Counted from the stretch's first letter, positions 8,795 to 18,023 are shown. The stretch: 41,698 bases of DNA from Methanosarcina barkeri MS (GCF_000970025.1 NZ_CP009527.1:1-41698); one strand, 5' to 3'. Numbers and translations are program-made. The notes: generated by a model from the sequence alone, not told the origin.

Positions 8795-9903
8795 AGCAGA
8801 TCACCCTGCAGTATGATGGCACTACCCTCTCTTTTAGAATATTTTTTCCCATCTCTTATTTTATTTTGACTTTTAGGATAATTACCAATAAAAGAAGCCA
8901 GAAATTTGGTAGCATCGATCTTGTCAGCCAGGAGCTGATCTCTTTTCTCTTTCCATTTATTTTTTAAATCAGGTTCCTGAATAAGTTCTACTGCGTTTGC
9001 AATTGCTTTTTCAGGTTCACTGAAGCTGAAAATAAGATGATACTTATTTTCAAGTTCAATGAAATTGCCCATATCTTTCTTGCCTACAAAAGAATTAAAC
9101 CTGATAACTGGAGTTCCCAAGACTGCGGACTCAGTAGTTATTGTCTGGGTATCTGCCACAACAAGTTTTGCATAATACAAGATATCGTGAATGCGAGATT
9201 TCGGTATTTTCAGTAGATACTTATTAAAATCATCTGGCAATTTTATTTCGGACGAGATAAACACACGTGCATGCTTGCTCAGTTCATTAACCAGAAGCCT
9301 TTTTTGATCAATGGAAAACCCGTTTATGCCAAAATCATGTACAGCGTCAAATGCATTGAAACGTAAAAGCACGTAATCTTCATCTTGACCTATCCCAAGG
9401 AAATCATAGATTTTTACATCAGGCACAAAATAGTTTTTATGTAAATAAGCAATTTCTTTAAAGCTGTTAAATTTGATGTGTTTTGGACCTAGGTCTATGG
9501 TAAATGATGAAGGGGTGAGAACTACATCTACAAAAGGCTTAAAGAGCATGAACTGAAAAGGTGTAGGTTCAGAGTCATTAAAAATTATGCATTTTTTACG
9601 CAGTAATTGTGATGTATACGCTGAGTAAACTCCCATTCCAACCAACAAATCAGGCTTTTCCTTTCGGAGAAAATTATATGCTGTTAGCACATTGAAAGGT
9701 AGAGACAGGATTTTTCCATATTTTGAATCAGGTACATTGGCATATACAAAATACTCAAAACCTATTTCATCTAATAAGTTGACTGTATCTCCATAATTTC
9801 TTGCCAAAATAATGGCTTGATGCCCGCTGAGTTCTAAGGATTTTATAACATTTTTGTATAAGTGAACATGCGCGGGTGTATTTATAAAAAATGCAATCCT
9901 CAA
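8791..9903 (-). CDS. DUF354-family protein (GT-B-like)
   Basis: This 370-residue protein opens with MRIAFFINTPAHVHLYKNVI and carries RKEKPDLLVGMG, IIFNDSEPTPFQ, YVLLRFNAFDAVHD and ADTQTITTESAVLGTPVIRF. These match the archaeal DUF354 family, which resembles UDP-GlcNAc epimerase/GT-B folds and often sits in surface-glycan loci. A glycosyltransferase or nucleotide-sugar role is inferred, not shown. Translation starts at TTG (9903) with GGGGGT at the right distance. It overlaps wecB by 4 nt. Before the IS insertion it would have followed the GT2 gene by about 40 nt. Confidence 0.85.
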   Translation of the reverse strand: MRIAFFINTPAHVHLYKNVIKSLELSGHQAIILARNYGDTVNLLDEIGFEYFVYANVPDSKYGKILSLPFNVLTAYNFLRKEKPDLLVGMGVYSAYTSQLLRKKCIIFNDSEPTPFQFMLFKPFVDVVLTPSSFTIDLGPKHIKFNSFKEIAYLHKNYFVPDVKIYDFLGIGQDEDYVLLRFNAFDAVHDFGINGFSIDQKRLLVNELSKHARVFISSEIKLPDDFNKYLLKIPKSRIHDILYYAKLVVADTQTITTESAVLGTPVIRFNSFVGKKDMGNFIELENKYHLIFSFSEPEKAIANAVELIQEPDLKNKWKEKRDQLLADKIDATKFLASFIGNYPKSQNKIRDGKKYSKREGSAIILQGDLL

Positions 9904-9965
9904 AAATATACCCCCAAAATATACTTCCCCAAAATTTTATATTTAAACATGTTTCTTCAAGACCA

Positions 9966-11106
9966 TTAGGAGTTACGCAGTTGGCTCCTAGCATATTGTT
10001 TTTTCCAAACTTTCAAATATTTGAATTAATTTAACGTGTATTGGGGATTCCTTAAGTATTCTGTCACTGCCACTCTTCTAATTTTCATAGCACTTTCAAA
10101 CCAGGATATTCCACTTTTGATTCTTTGTAATTCCAGTCTAAGAAAAGCTCTTAATGAGAACATTATATGTGCTCTTTGTGATTCTTCCTTTCTTGCCTGA
10201 CATTTTTCGACACCACAGAACTGTTTTATTCCCCTATGATATTCCTCAATTTTCCATGACTTCTTTGCCAAATCTTCACGTTTTGCTTCATCCATCTCTT
10301 GCACATCTGTAACCCAGTGTTGCGTGTCTCCATTTTTTGAAACTATCCTAAACACCTTTACAAATCCATATGCTTTGAGGTGAACCACACGTCCTTTTGG
10401 AGGAATATCTACTGTTTCAAGTGGCACATTTCCCTTGTTGTCAGGATTTACCAAACGATTATTTTTCAATCTTGTAAGGAAATGCCACTCTTTCTGTCTA
10501 ATGGCTTTAAGGTTTTTCACACTTGCATACCATGTATCAAATAAAACGAATTTGGGATTAAAACCACGTTCTTCGGCCTTGTCAAGCATATCACGGAAAT
10601 GGTCATTCTTTGTTTTGTCGTCTACATCGATGTTATAAATTCGAAAATCGATAGGTATAACGGTTGTACCGTCAGTCCAAACTAAGGTAACCAGGCCTAT
10701 TCCCTTTACAGTACGATGATGTTTTCCACTCCACATACGACGAACAAAAGCAATTTCTTCTGCGTATGGTTTATCTAATGTTGAATCATCAACAATTAGG
10801 TATCCTCCCTTAAGCTTGACATAACTTTTTACTTCCTCCCATAGTGCTTCCGTGTCTGGAGGTTGCCTTTGAAGGCAACGAGTAAAAGCATCATGAGAAG
10901 GAGCATTAGCTATGTCTGGATAACATCTAGCAGCTTCAGTACAGCTAAAAACGTTAGAAGCCGCAATGAGAAAATTAATGTAGTCAATGTCGGTACACTT
11001 AGGTGGATTTATGTCCATAACTCCGTACGTTTTTAGAGAAACACTAAGCCATAAGTATATTTATAAAGATATCAAGTTTTCGGCATTTTAACTGCGTAAG
11101 TCCTAA
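9966..11106 (-). mobile_element. Complete 1141-bp insertion sequence with 17-bp inverted repeats
   Basis: The left end TTAGGAGTTACGCAGTT (9966-9982) and right end AACTGCGTAAGTCCTAA (11090-11106) are inverted repeats with one mismatch. The flanks carry a candidate 3-bp target duplication, CCA (9963-9965 and 11107-11109). The element holds one intact DDE transposase gene and sits at the end of the GT2 gene. Its intact state suggests recent arrival or present activity. Confidence 0.85.
10026..11018 (-). CDS. DDE transposase, IS701/IS4-like
   Basis: This 330-residue transposase has the RNase-H-like pattern: first acidic residues in YLIVDDSTLDKPY, then MWSGKHHRTVKGIGLVTLVW, the second aspartate in FVLFDTWYAS with FLTRLKNNRLV after it, and the glutamate region WKIEEYHRGIKQFCGVEKCQAR. 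It is full length, with no stops or frameshifts. It lies inside a 1141-bp element with matched inverted repeats. The family label is from recollection of similar proteins, and IS4-superfamily is the safer statement. Confidence 0.85.
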   Translation of the reverse strand: MDINPPKCTDIDYINFLIAASNVFSCTEAARCYPDIANAPSHDAFTRCLQRQPPDTEALWEEVKSYVKLKGGYLIVDDSTLDKPYAEEIAFVRRMWSGKHHRTVKGIGLVTLVWTDGTTVIPIDFRIYNIDVDDKTKNDHFRDMLDKAEERGFNPKFVLFDTWYASVKNLKAIRQKEWHFLTRLKNNRLVNPDNKGNVPLETVDIPPKGRVVHLKAYGFVKVFRIVSKNGDTQHWVTDVQEMDEAKREDLAKKSWKIEEYHRGIKQFCGVEKCQARKEESQRAHIMFSLRAFLRLELQRIKSGISWFESAMKIRRVAVTEYLRNPQYTLN

Positions 11107-11848
11107 CCATATCTTTTAAAACCGCTAAAAGAACCTCAAGGCCATGAGAAACTGGTCTTTTGGTAGAACAGTCGACGTCGTAACGGACACCTATGCCCAC
11201 TTCTTTTATGCGAAAGCCTGCATTCCCAGCATCCGTGAGCATTTCGCTTTCTATTGCCATGCCCTGTGCATTGAAGCGAAATTTTCCAATTGTTGAGGCA
11301 GCAAAGGCGCGAAAACCGCTCTGTGAATCTGTGATCTGGAGCCCAGAGTTCAGGTTGGTGACCCCATCAAGAATGGTCTGGCCGATACGACGGTATGCAG
11401 GTGTGTTCTTTTCCAGACCGTACAGGTATCGACTTCCGTTAACCACCTCAGCCTCGCCTTCGACAATTGGAGCCACCAGTTTTGGAATCTCGGCAGGGTT
11501 ATGCTGGCCGTCTGAATCCATCGTCACAATTATGTCAGCACCCAGGGTAAGTGCGGTTTCAAAGCCAGTTTTGAGAGCCCTTCCTTTTCCCAGATTTACT
11601 TCATGAACAATGACTTCAGCTCCAGCTTTTCTGGCAACGTCTGCTGTCCGGTCCAAGCTACCATCATCAACAACAATTACTTTGTCTGCGTATGATCTGG
11701 TAAGGTGAACCATACTTCCGATGGAAATTTCTTCATTATAAGCAGGAAGAATCACTAAAATTTGTTTGAGAGCTGTCCGCGTCTTTTGCGGATAATCACA
11801 CAAAGTTACACACTCATGTCTGCTACCATTACTTGACTCCCCACTCAT
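11072..11848 (-). CDS. GT2-family glycosyltransferase (dolichol-phosphate sugar synthase-like), C-terminus replaced by IS
   Basis: The GT-A motifs are clear: ILVILPAYNEE, VIVVDDGSLDRT, NLGKGRALKTGF, IVTMDSDGQH (the metal-binding DxD) and TDSQSGFRAF. Proteins of this type usually transfer a sugar from a nucleotide donor to a polyprenyl phosphate. It should be the first gene of the minus-strand glycan operon. The ATG at 11848 has GGGGTG 5 nt upstream; a GTG at 11854 is too close to that site. The last residues (RTYAVKMPKT) are encoded by the inserted element. Removing the IS and one CCA copy gives KDMVLKKHV and a stop at 9943, which is probably the original end. The core domain is intact, so the protein may still work. 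Confidence 0.9.
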   Translation of the reverse strand: MSGESSNGSRHECVTLCDYPQKTRTALKQILVILPAYNEEISIGSMVHLTRSYADKVIVVDDGSLDRTADVARKAGAEVIVHEVNLGKGRALKTGFETALTLGADIIVTMDSDGQHNPAEIPKLVAPIVEGEAEVVNGSRYLYGLEKNTPAYRRIGQTILDGVTNLNSGLQITDSQSGFRAFAASTIGKFRFNAQGMAIESEMLTDAGNAGFRIKEVGIGVRYDVDCSTKRPVSHGLEVLLAVLKDMVRTYAVKMPKT

Positions 11849-11854
11849 TTTCAC

Positions 11855-12235
11855 ACCCCATTTTGAGTCATTAAAAGAAGAACTATTAACTTAATATTTA
11901 ATAGTTTCAATTTATAGAAATATATTTGGATAGAAATTTACAAAAGTTGATATTTAGGTAAATATGCCAAAATATCACATAATTTCAATAGTTAGTTAAT
12001 GTGCATATACAAAAAATAAATAAGTTGTAAATTAAAAATAGTAATTGGTAAAAAATACTGGTATATACCAGAGCCCATTAAGCTAAAATTACTGTATAGG
12101 ACTGAAGGGCTTGAAAAAGATGTTTTAAGATGAACAAAGGCTAAATCCCAAATGCTTTAGACGCGGAAGCTATATACATCTTAAATATATTACACTCATA
12201 GATATCATATTGTTTTCTTTACGCCTGCGGAACAC
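11855..12235. other. Intergenic, AT-rich, upstream of the glycan operon
   Basis: No convincing gene is seen. The stretch near 11870-12010 is very AT-rich and should contain the promoter for the minus-strand GT2 operon, though I cannot single out one TATA box. A dispersed repeat begins just after it. Confidence 0.5.
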
Positions 12236-12351
12236 AGGGTAGAGCCTGTGGACTGATAGACATATATTCCATGAAGGATTCTTCAGATTCCTGAGAATAG
12301 TCTGGAGTATGAAACAGGAAGCAAATGCGCTTTAGGTGCTGATAATTCACT
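12236..12351 (+). repeat. 115-bp dispersed repeat, copy A (IS200/IS605 right-end or omega-RNA-like)
   Basis: This stretch aligns over about 115 bp with 16967-17082. Shared blocks are ATATATTCCATGAAGGATTC, CAGGAAGCAAA, GCTTTA and a TTCAC edge. The end, GGAAGCAAATGCGCTTTAGG and then GATAATTCAC, resembles the right end of IS200/IS605 elements, where the 3' part of a TnpB guide RNA would lie. No tnpB is present. It is 50 bp past the end of the recombinase gene. Confidence 0.6.
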
Positions 12352-12406
12352 CTGCACCTAAACTCAGAGAAAATAAAAGTTTATGTGCAAAACAGTTCTT
12401 TTTATT

Positions 12407-13018
12407 TTACTTTCCAATGCCCCATGAAGTTAACTTTTTCTTAATTTCCCTTAATTCGTCATCAGAAAAAACAAGCCCTTGGTAATGTCTCATACTTGTT
12501 AAACTGTCATGTCCTTGCCTTAGACAAACTGCAGATTCAAGTATACCTGCTGCAATCATCCAGGATTCCAGTGTTTTTCTTGTGGTTTTTACTGAAAGTC
12601 CATATGGGTTAATGCCTGCAGCAATAGCCCATCTCTGAAGGTTCTTGTTCCAAGTAGCTTCTAAAGGTGGCTTCTTACCTTCCCAGAAATCCTTTAAAAT
12701 ATAACTGAACATGCCTGGTAATGGATAAATGGTTCTCTCTAATTGTCTTCTTTTAGCCTTCTTTTGAGCTTCTTCAGGTAAATGGATTAAATTTCTCTTC
12801 TCATTATACCATTCTCTATGCTTGTAAAGTCTGAGCATTTCAATGTAACGCATTCCTGTAATTAAAAGAACATCAAATATTGTTTTGTGAAAATCTTTTG
12901 GAATTACTACCATTAATGTCTCATATTCTTTAGGAGTCAAAATTCGAATGTCTTTAACGTAGAGATGCAGGGCTCCGGAATCTTTAGTGTACCCAGAAGC
13001 TTTGTATTTGTTTTCCAT
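12407..13018 (-). CDS. Tyrosine recombinase catalytic domain, archaeal KxxR type
   Basis: The 203 residues from the ATG at 13018 show a tyrosine-recombinase catalytic core: R57 (ITGMRYIEML), K144-x-x-R147 (VKTTRKTLESW), H170 (RQGHDSL) and Y179 (RHYQG). A lysine in place of the first histidine is typical of archaeal SSV-type integrases. The N-terminal core-binding domain seems short or missing. The frame is open up to 13243, but the upstream residues look noncoding, so I chose 13018. On a plasmid it could resolve dimers or integrate the replicon. No attachment site is obvious nearby. It stands alone on the minus strand. Confidence 0.8.
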   Translation of the reverse strand: MENKYKASGYTKDSGALHLYVKDIRILTPKEYETLMVVIPKDFHKTIFDVLLITGMRYIEMLRLYKHREWYNEKRNLIHLPEEAQKKAKRRQLERTIYPLPGMFSYILKDFWEGKKPPLEATWNKNLQRWAIAAGINPYGLSVKTTRKTLESWMIAAGILESAVCLRQGHDSLTSMRHYQGLVFSDDELREIKKKLTSWGIGK

Positions 13019-13655
13019 GCGAATTACTTCCAAATAGAAATATACAGAGATTTTATTTAAACATCTGTATAAGGGAGAGATATGGTAGAAAATAGCTTTA
13101 AATTCAAAGCCAAAAATGAAAAAATGCAGAGATTTTACAATAAAACCTATGCATTTTTTTGCAATGGAACCAAGGCTTATATCTTTTTCTTGCTTAAAAC
13201 AGTCCATGTAGATGTAACCAGAAGACAAAGACCTCAACAGCAATTGTCAAGACTCTTTCCTCTGGAATATCAATTTCAAGATGCATTTTTACCTCTGTAA
13301 TTTGCATTTTCAGATCTGGAATTGGTACCGACTCAGAGAAAAGGAAGCATATTAAGTTAAATGTGAATTCCAGCAATAACCAGTATTTATTAGCAATTTA
13401 CGATAAGTTAAAGTACTTCAAGTTACATTGTATACATACAACACTATGGCATTGCTTCGGTAATGCTTCCAATATCAGAGTCTTCAAGTCGTGTGATCGG
13501 CAGTCATCACGACTTCAGACTTTGTACTTTTCTGATTTTGGTTTCACGCTCCTTAATTTGAAATTTTAAACTATTACATTCTCATTTTACTTCAGAATTA
13601 ACTATGTACTAACTCATATATAAATCTTGGTTAGAAAACTGAAATGTTTAAGACC

Positions 13656-13703
13656 TTTATTTTAACATTATCGTTATATCAATGTAACGATAATTAAAAT
13701 AAG
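13656..13703. promoter_or_regulatory. Long inverted repeat (hairpin)
   Basis: ATTATCGTTA (13667-13676) and TAACGATAAT (13685-13694) form a perfect 10-bp inverted repeat with an 8-nt loop. With one bulged base the pairing extends through TTATTTTAA/TTAAAATAA to about 19 bp. Being far from genes, it could be a single-strand origin, a transposon end or an operator. Confidence 0.6.
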
Positions 13704-13889
13704 CTCTATTAGGGCTCGAATTTTATTCAAAATATTTATAGTTTTGAATAAACTGGATTTTACAAACCTGACTGATGTGTATTTTACTTTTATAATTTTA
13801 ATTTAATTTTATTTATTTTTTTGATTTTCAACACTTTTGAAAGCTACTGTTAATCTGTATGAATTAATGTAGTGAAAGTTGACGCTTAT

Positions 13890-13935
13890 ATCCTCTGAGC
13901 TAAAAAATCAAGGGTTTTACGCTTCGTCATATAAA
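13890..13935 (-). repeat. Solo IS200/IS605-type end-like hairpin remnant (copy 2)
   Basis: GAGCTAAAAAATCAAGGGTT, then TTACGCTTCGTCATATAAA, matches the copies at 5290-5340 and 28656-28708. It has no transposase gene beside it. Confidence 0.5.
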
Positions 13936-14616
13936 CCAATGCGTATGCTAAATAATACTTTTAAAACGTGAAGGTTTCTGTTACTGTTCTCCATAGGAAG
14001 TGGGATACATATATACAAGTTGTACATTCCATCTTAGAAGACCAAAGGTGAATGGCAATTAGAGAACATTAATTTTCAGAAAAACGACTGAGTAAGATAT
14101 CCAAAAAGTCGAGGTTACAAACACTATGGATTTTATTCTACATTATGAGATTTTTGCACTATTACCAGATTTGGAAAAGTATCAAGACAGTCTAGAATAC
14201 TACAAAAATCGAGATATCTACTTTAACAGATAAGATTATGGCCATAATCAGTGTTCTGGAGACTAAATAAGCCAACTTCAAAACTCAAAATTTGCTTTTT
14301 TGACTCCCACATATTAAGTAACCAATCGAGGTATCAGAGGTAAAAGCAATATTGAATAATTCATATAGTTGAGAATAAAAAGGAGTTTGGGACGAACTCA
14401 ATAACATAAAAAATAGCAAGTTTTTCATTAGAATAATACTAATTTTACAATATACAAGATTATTATTTAAATTGTGTGTGTTTTTTTATTAATACTCAAA
14501 TTGGACTTCAAAAAGAAAGGTTTTTATAACTTGTCCTATCTTAATATCAATAATCATTATTTGGATAATGATGAAGTGTTGTCATATCTTAAACAATATT
14601 TTAATAAAGATATGTA

Positions 14617-14898
14617 TTGCTCACAGGAATCTTTATGTTAACAACCATAATCTCACATAGCACAATATTTTCTAATATTGATTATTCTGGCGTCAAATCC
14701 GCAACTACAACCATCGGTATTCCCCAGTACTGGAGTGCAATTATTATTGGGCTTTTGATACTTCTGTCTTTAATGGAGATTCTAGTTGCAACTAAAAAAT
14801 GGAACCGAAACATTAACCTTTCTTTTAATATTGCAATCATTCCTTTGACTCTCAGCTTTATTGGGATTCTCATTTTTAAAATAATGGAATTTATCTAA
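14617..14898 (+). CDS. Small predicted membrane protein, unknown function
   Basis: This is a 93-residue frame with about two to three hydrophobic segments: WSAIIIGLLILLSLMEILVA and SFNIAIIPLTLSFIGILIF, plus a weaker one at the N-terminus. The first possible start is TTG at 14617; the ATG at 14635 is an alternative. No family is recognised. It is isolated from the flippase gene by about 480 bp. The clean alternation of membrane segments and charged loops (ATKKWNRN) favours a real gene. Confidence 0.55.
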   Translation: MLTGIFMLTTIISHSTIFSNIDYSGVKSATTTIGIPQYWSAIIIGLLILLSLMEILVATKKWNRNINLSFNIAIIPLTLSFIGILIFKIMEFI

Positions 14899-15379
14899 TT
14901 CTGGCTTTCCAAACGTCCTTTCTCAGTTCAAACGTCTAAGTTTTAAGAAGATGACATCAAAAATAAAGTTATAAACTGAAACATAAAAACTGCATATTAA
15001 GGATATAATATAAGGTGAGGATCGTAATAAAAGTATATTATTAATTTTAAATAGATATCATGAGCTTCTTCTTATGCTTCCATAAGAATACAACAAATTT
15101 TGCAAATTCGAATTTATATAAACTCTCCATTACATACAACCCAATCAATGATATCACACACTTATGGTATTGTGGAAGTAAATACCAAAAGTAAGTGGAA
15201 AATTGGGTATGCCAATTCATCCTGTTCTATATTACAGGACTTCTAAAGCCTCTTTATAATTTCATATAGATATACAAATTCTGGCAGAGATGGTCAAAAA
15301 TTCACAGGGATACTAATCAGAATTAGAAGATTTATGATTACTCTTACTACAAACCACAAGAGAATTCAAGAAGGTAAAA
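14899..15379. other. Intergenic upstream of the flippase gene
   Basis: No gene is recognised. The sequence is AT-rich and should hold the flippase promoter. An AAGGT site lies just before the ATG at 15380. Confidence 0.5.
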
Positions 15380-16930
15380 ATGTTAAATTCAACGGATCCC
15401 CAGGACGTTTTCAGCAAGCAAGTGCCCAAGAATCTCACAGCCAACATTGTGTATTTTATAATTAGCCTCGCAAGCGGATTGTTTTTGGTACCATATTTCA
15501 TAAATTCACTTGGCGTCGCAAGCTATGCAATGATCCCACTGGCGACCTCCTTTACATCTTATGTGAATCTAATTACGGTATCCCTCAATACCTCAGTTTC
15601 AAGGCCCATAACTATTGAACTACAGAAAGAAGAGTTTAAAAAAGCAAATGTAACCTTTAATACTGCTCTATTTGGAACACTTGGAATTATCTTATTAATA
15701 CTACCCATAATACTACTACTTTCATACTATTCTCCGTCGTTTTTTGAAGTCCCATCCAACCAGGAAAATGCCACAAGACTCCTTTTTCTTGGCGTTATAA
15801 TTGCGTTTCTATTGCGAGCCTGGAGCAGTAACTTTGGAGTTTCTATTTTCGCCTATAACAGACTTGACATTCTAAACATAATAAATGCCATAAATATCCT
15901 TGTTCAGGTGAGCCTGATAATACTGTTTTTCAAATTAGATTCTCCAAATCTTGCTTACATAGGATTAGCTTACCTGATAGCTGCCATAGTTGCCTTTGCT
16001 CTTACTGTATTTTTCTCGCGCAGGACAAATCCTCATCTTAAGATAAATATAAAAGACTTCCACAGATCAAAGGCTAATGAGATTATGGAGATGGGAGGAT
16101 GGGTAATTATCACTCAGATCGGCTCTCTTCTCTTTCTCCAGATAGACCTTATAGTTGTGAACAAATTATTTGGCACTCTTGCAGGCGGGGAATACTCGAT
16201 AGCTTTTATGTGGAGTTCAGTACTGCGCACTATTGCAAGTGTGCTTATAAGTATCCTTACACCAGTGATTTTAACTTACTATATTCGGGGAAAAATCGAA
16301 GAACTTATAAATTTAGCAAAAAGCGCCATAAAACTTACAGGCCTTGCACTGGCTCTTCCAATTGGTTTTATCTGTGGTTTTGCTCCACAACTTCTTTCAC
16401 TTTGGGTAGGCCCTGAATTTGTAAAAATCTCACCATTAATATTAATAATGCTATCTCACCTTGTAATTAACCTTCCAGTAATGCTTCTCTTTGATATAAA
16501 CATCGCATACAACAAAGTGCGAACTCCTGGAATTGTCACATTTTGGATGGGAGTAGGCAATTTTCTATTGGAACTAACACTTCCATTTATTACTGGCTGG
16601 GGATATTATGGCGTTGCAGTTGCAGGAGCAATTGTACTGACTCTTAATAACGCTATTTTTATTCCCTGGTATACTACCAAAATACTTGGGATCCCAAGAA
16701 CCACTTTTGTGAGTTCCATATTCCCGGGAGTTTTGGCAGTGTTTATAATAACAGGATCCTGTAGGCTCATTAATTTTCTTGTACCTGTCTCAGGACTTGG
16801 AGCCTTAGTAATATCTGGAATCATTGTAACAATAGTATACATGGTCAGCATATGGGTTTTTACCAAAGAAAACATCGAACGTCAAATAATAATGTCTATG
16901 CTTCCTTCTACTATAAGATACAGGTTATAA
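15380..16930 (+). CDS. Polysaccharide/lipid-linked oligosaccharide flippase, Wzx-like (MOP superfamily)
   Basis: This 516-residue protein has about 12-14 hydrophobic segments from residue 20 to near the C-terminus, for example NIVYFIISLASGLFLVPYFI, TLGIILLILPIILLLSYY and ITQIGSLLFLQIDLIVVNKL. The pattern IIT.IG.LL....D.IV.N...G of the central helix is typical of Wzx-type flippases. It would move lipid-linked glycan units from the cytoplasmic to the outer face of the membrane. It is the export step missing from the minus-strand glycan operon and is transcribed separately on the plus strand. The start ATG follows AAGGT. Confidence 0.9.
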   Translation: MLNSTDPQDVFSKQVPKNLTANIVYFIISLASGLFLVPYFINSLGVASYAMIPLATSFTSYVNLITVSLNTSVSRPITIELQKEEFKKANVTFNTALFGTLGIILLILPIILLLSYYSPSFFEVPSNQENATRLLFLGVIIAFLLRAWSSNFGVSIFAYNRLDILNIINAINILVQVSLIILFFKLDSPNLAYIGLAYLIAAIVAFALTVFFSRRTNPHLKINIKDFHRSKANEIMEMGGWVIITQIGSLLFLQIDLIVVNKLFGTLAGGEYSIAFMWSSVLRTIASVLISILTPVILTYYIRGKIEELINLAKSAIKLTGLALALPIGFICGFAPQLLSLWVGPEFVKISPLILIMLSHLVINLPVMLLFDINIAYNKVRTPGIVTFWMGVGNFLLELTLPFITGWGYYGVAVAGAIVLTLNNAIFIPWYTTKILGIPRTTFVSSIFPGVLAVFIITGSCRLINFLVPVSGLGALVISGIIVTIVYMVSIWVFTKENIERQIIMSMLPSTIRYRL

Positions 16931-16966
16931 GACATAGATCTGACATTTCTGGCACCTGTAAAACGC

Positions 16967-17082
16967 GGGTAGGACCTGTTTACTGACAGATATATATTCC
17001 ATGAAGGATTCTTCAGGTTCCTAAGATAGTTTGAGATATAAAGCAGGAAGCAAACATGCTTTAAACGTTGGTAGTTCACTTG
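16967..17082 (+). repeat. 115-bp dispersed repeat, copy B (IS200/IS605 right-end or omega-RNA-like)
   Basis: It aligns with 12236-12351: ATATATTCCATGAAGGATTC, GCAGGAAGCAAACATGCTTT, and a final GGTAGTTCAC, which is the complement of the GTGAACTACC that opens the element at 28656. It lies 37 bp behind the flippase stop and could also shape that transcript's 3' end. Confidence 0.6.
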
Positions 17083-17536
17083 AGAGCTTGCAGGCAAATA
17101 TATCTGATTATAGTTTTGTATACTTTCTTACATATAATCTCATACACATACATACATGAATACTAATCTCAATGTATGCTTATATACAAGTATACTTAAA
17201 GAACAAGGCTCTTAAGGAATTTATTAAGTGTTTTCAGACATTTATTAAGCTGAGCTCAAAATTAAAAGAAAACAAATTTAGAATAATTAATCTTATTTTG
17301 AAAAAAATATAGTATGAAATAGAGCAGAATTAAAGAAAAAAAATCGAAAAACAAATTTTAAGGATCGATTTTTATGCTTTTACTGGCTCTTCTAAATAAA
17401 GTTAAAGTACCTGACATAGTACTTCTCTCCGATATACTATCCAAATAATGTTAGTTCAATAAGATAATTATTTATAATCAGTGTATATAGTTTATATCAA
17501 AGTACAATTAAAAGAAATTTATAGTTGGGGGAAAAT
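17083..17536. other. Intergenic with a copy of the dispersed GTATAC element
   Basis: A near-palindromic element (GTATGCTTATATAC then AAGTATACTT, from 17173) lies here and is shared with the parA, orc1 and array regions. The rest is AT-rich and contains no gene. The promoter of the DUF1699 gene should lie near 17460-17515. Confidence 0.55.
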
Positions 17537-17944
17537 ATGAGAATTCGAGTAATTAGTTCCAGAGACGAAGTTTTTATGTTAAATCCTAATGAGCGCATCG
17601 TTCACCTGGCCTTTAGACCATCGAACAAGGATGTCTTCGCACTCGTTGAAACCTGTCCAAAGATCGAAGTAATTCAGTTACCTAAATCTTACATAGCCAC
17701 GATCTCAAAGTCCATAGAGATATTCCTTGAGATGCAGAGAATTCAGCTTATGGAAGGCGATGTATGGGGACACAGGAAAGATATTAACGAATACTACACC
17801 ATTCCTATCTCAGTTACTGAGAAAATAAGGGAAATGAAAATCGAAGGTAAATCCAATGAGGATATTGAAGCAAAGGTCTCAAGGGAAAATAGACTTAACC
17901 CTGAAATGGTCGCTTATATCATGAACAAGGAAGCTCCTGCCTGA
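17537..17944 (+). CDS. DUF1699-family protein
   Basis: These 135 residues (MRIRVISSRDEVFMLNPNER, then VHLAFRPSNKD, PKSYIATISKSIEIFLEMQ and LMEGDVWGHRKDINEYY) match DUF1699, a small family I know from Methanosarcina whose function is unknown. The C-terminal part, with EKIREMKIEGKSNEDIEAKV, may be a helical DNA- or protein-binding segment, which is inference. I chose ATG 17537 over an in-frame TTG at 17525 because GGGGG lies just before it. It sits alone, diverging in orientation from the parA-RHH pair. Confidence 0.85.
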   Translation: MRIRVISSRDEVFMLNPNERIVHLAFRPSNKDVFALVETCPKIEVIQLPKSYIATISKSIEIFLEMQRIQLMEGDVWGHRKDINEYYTIPISVTEKIREMKIEGKSNEDIEAKVSRENRLNPEMVAYIMNKEAPA

Positions 17945-18023
17945 ATTCCTGCAGGTGTTAGGATCTAATTAGGTTTTAGATCAATTAAATCAAATTTTTC
18001 ATACTGATCGCAGCATTCATATT

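Larger units (their letters stand above)
13019..14616. other. 1.6-kb gene-poor region
   Basis: Short open frames occur (13082-13300, 13363-13569 and 14126-14233), but none has a ribosome-binding site plus recognisable protein features. The region contains a strong hairpin (13656-13703) and a solo IS605-type end-like remnant (13890-13935). Much of it may be decayed mobile DNA. Confidence 0.5.

Noticed and set aside
13019..13243. 75-residue N-terminal extension of the recombinase
   Set aside because: The extension reads like translated AT-rich noncoding DNA and has no core-binding-domain features. The ATG at 13018 gives the recognisable protein.
13082..13569. Two short plus-strand frames in the gene-poor region
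   Set aside because: They lack start signals and any protein-like pattern.
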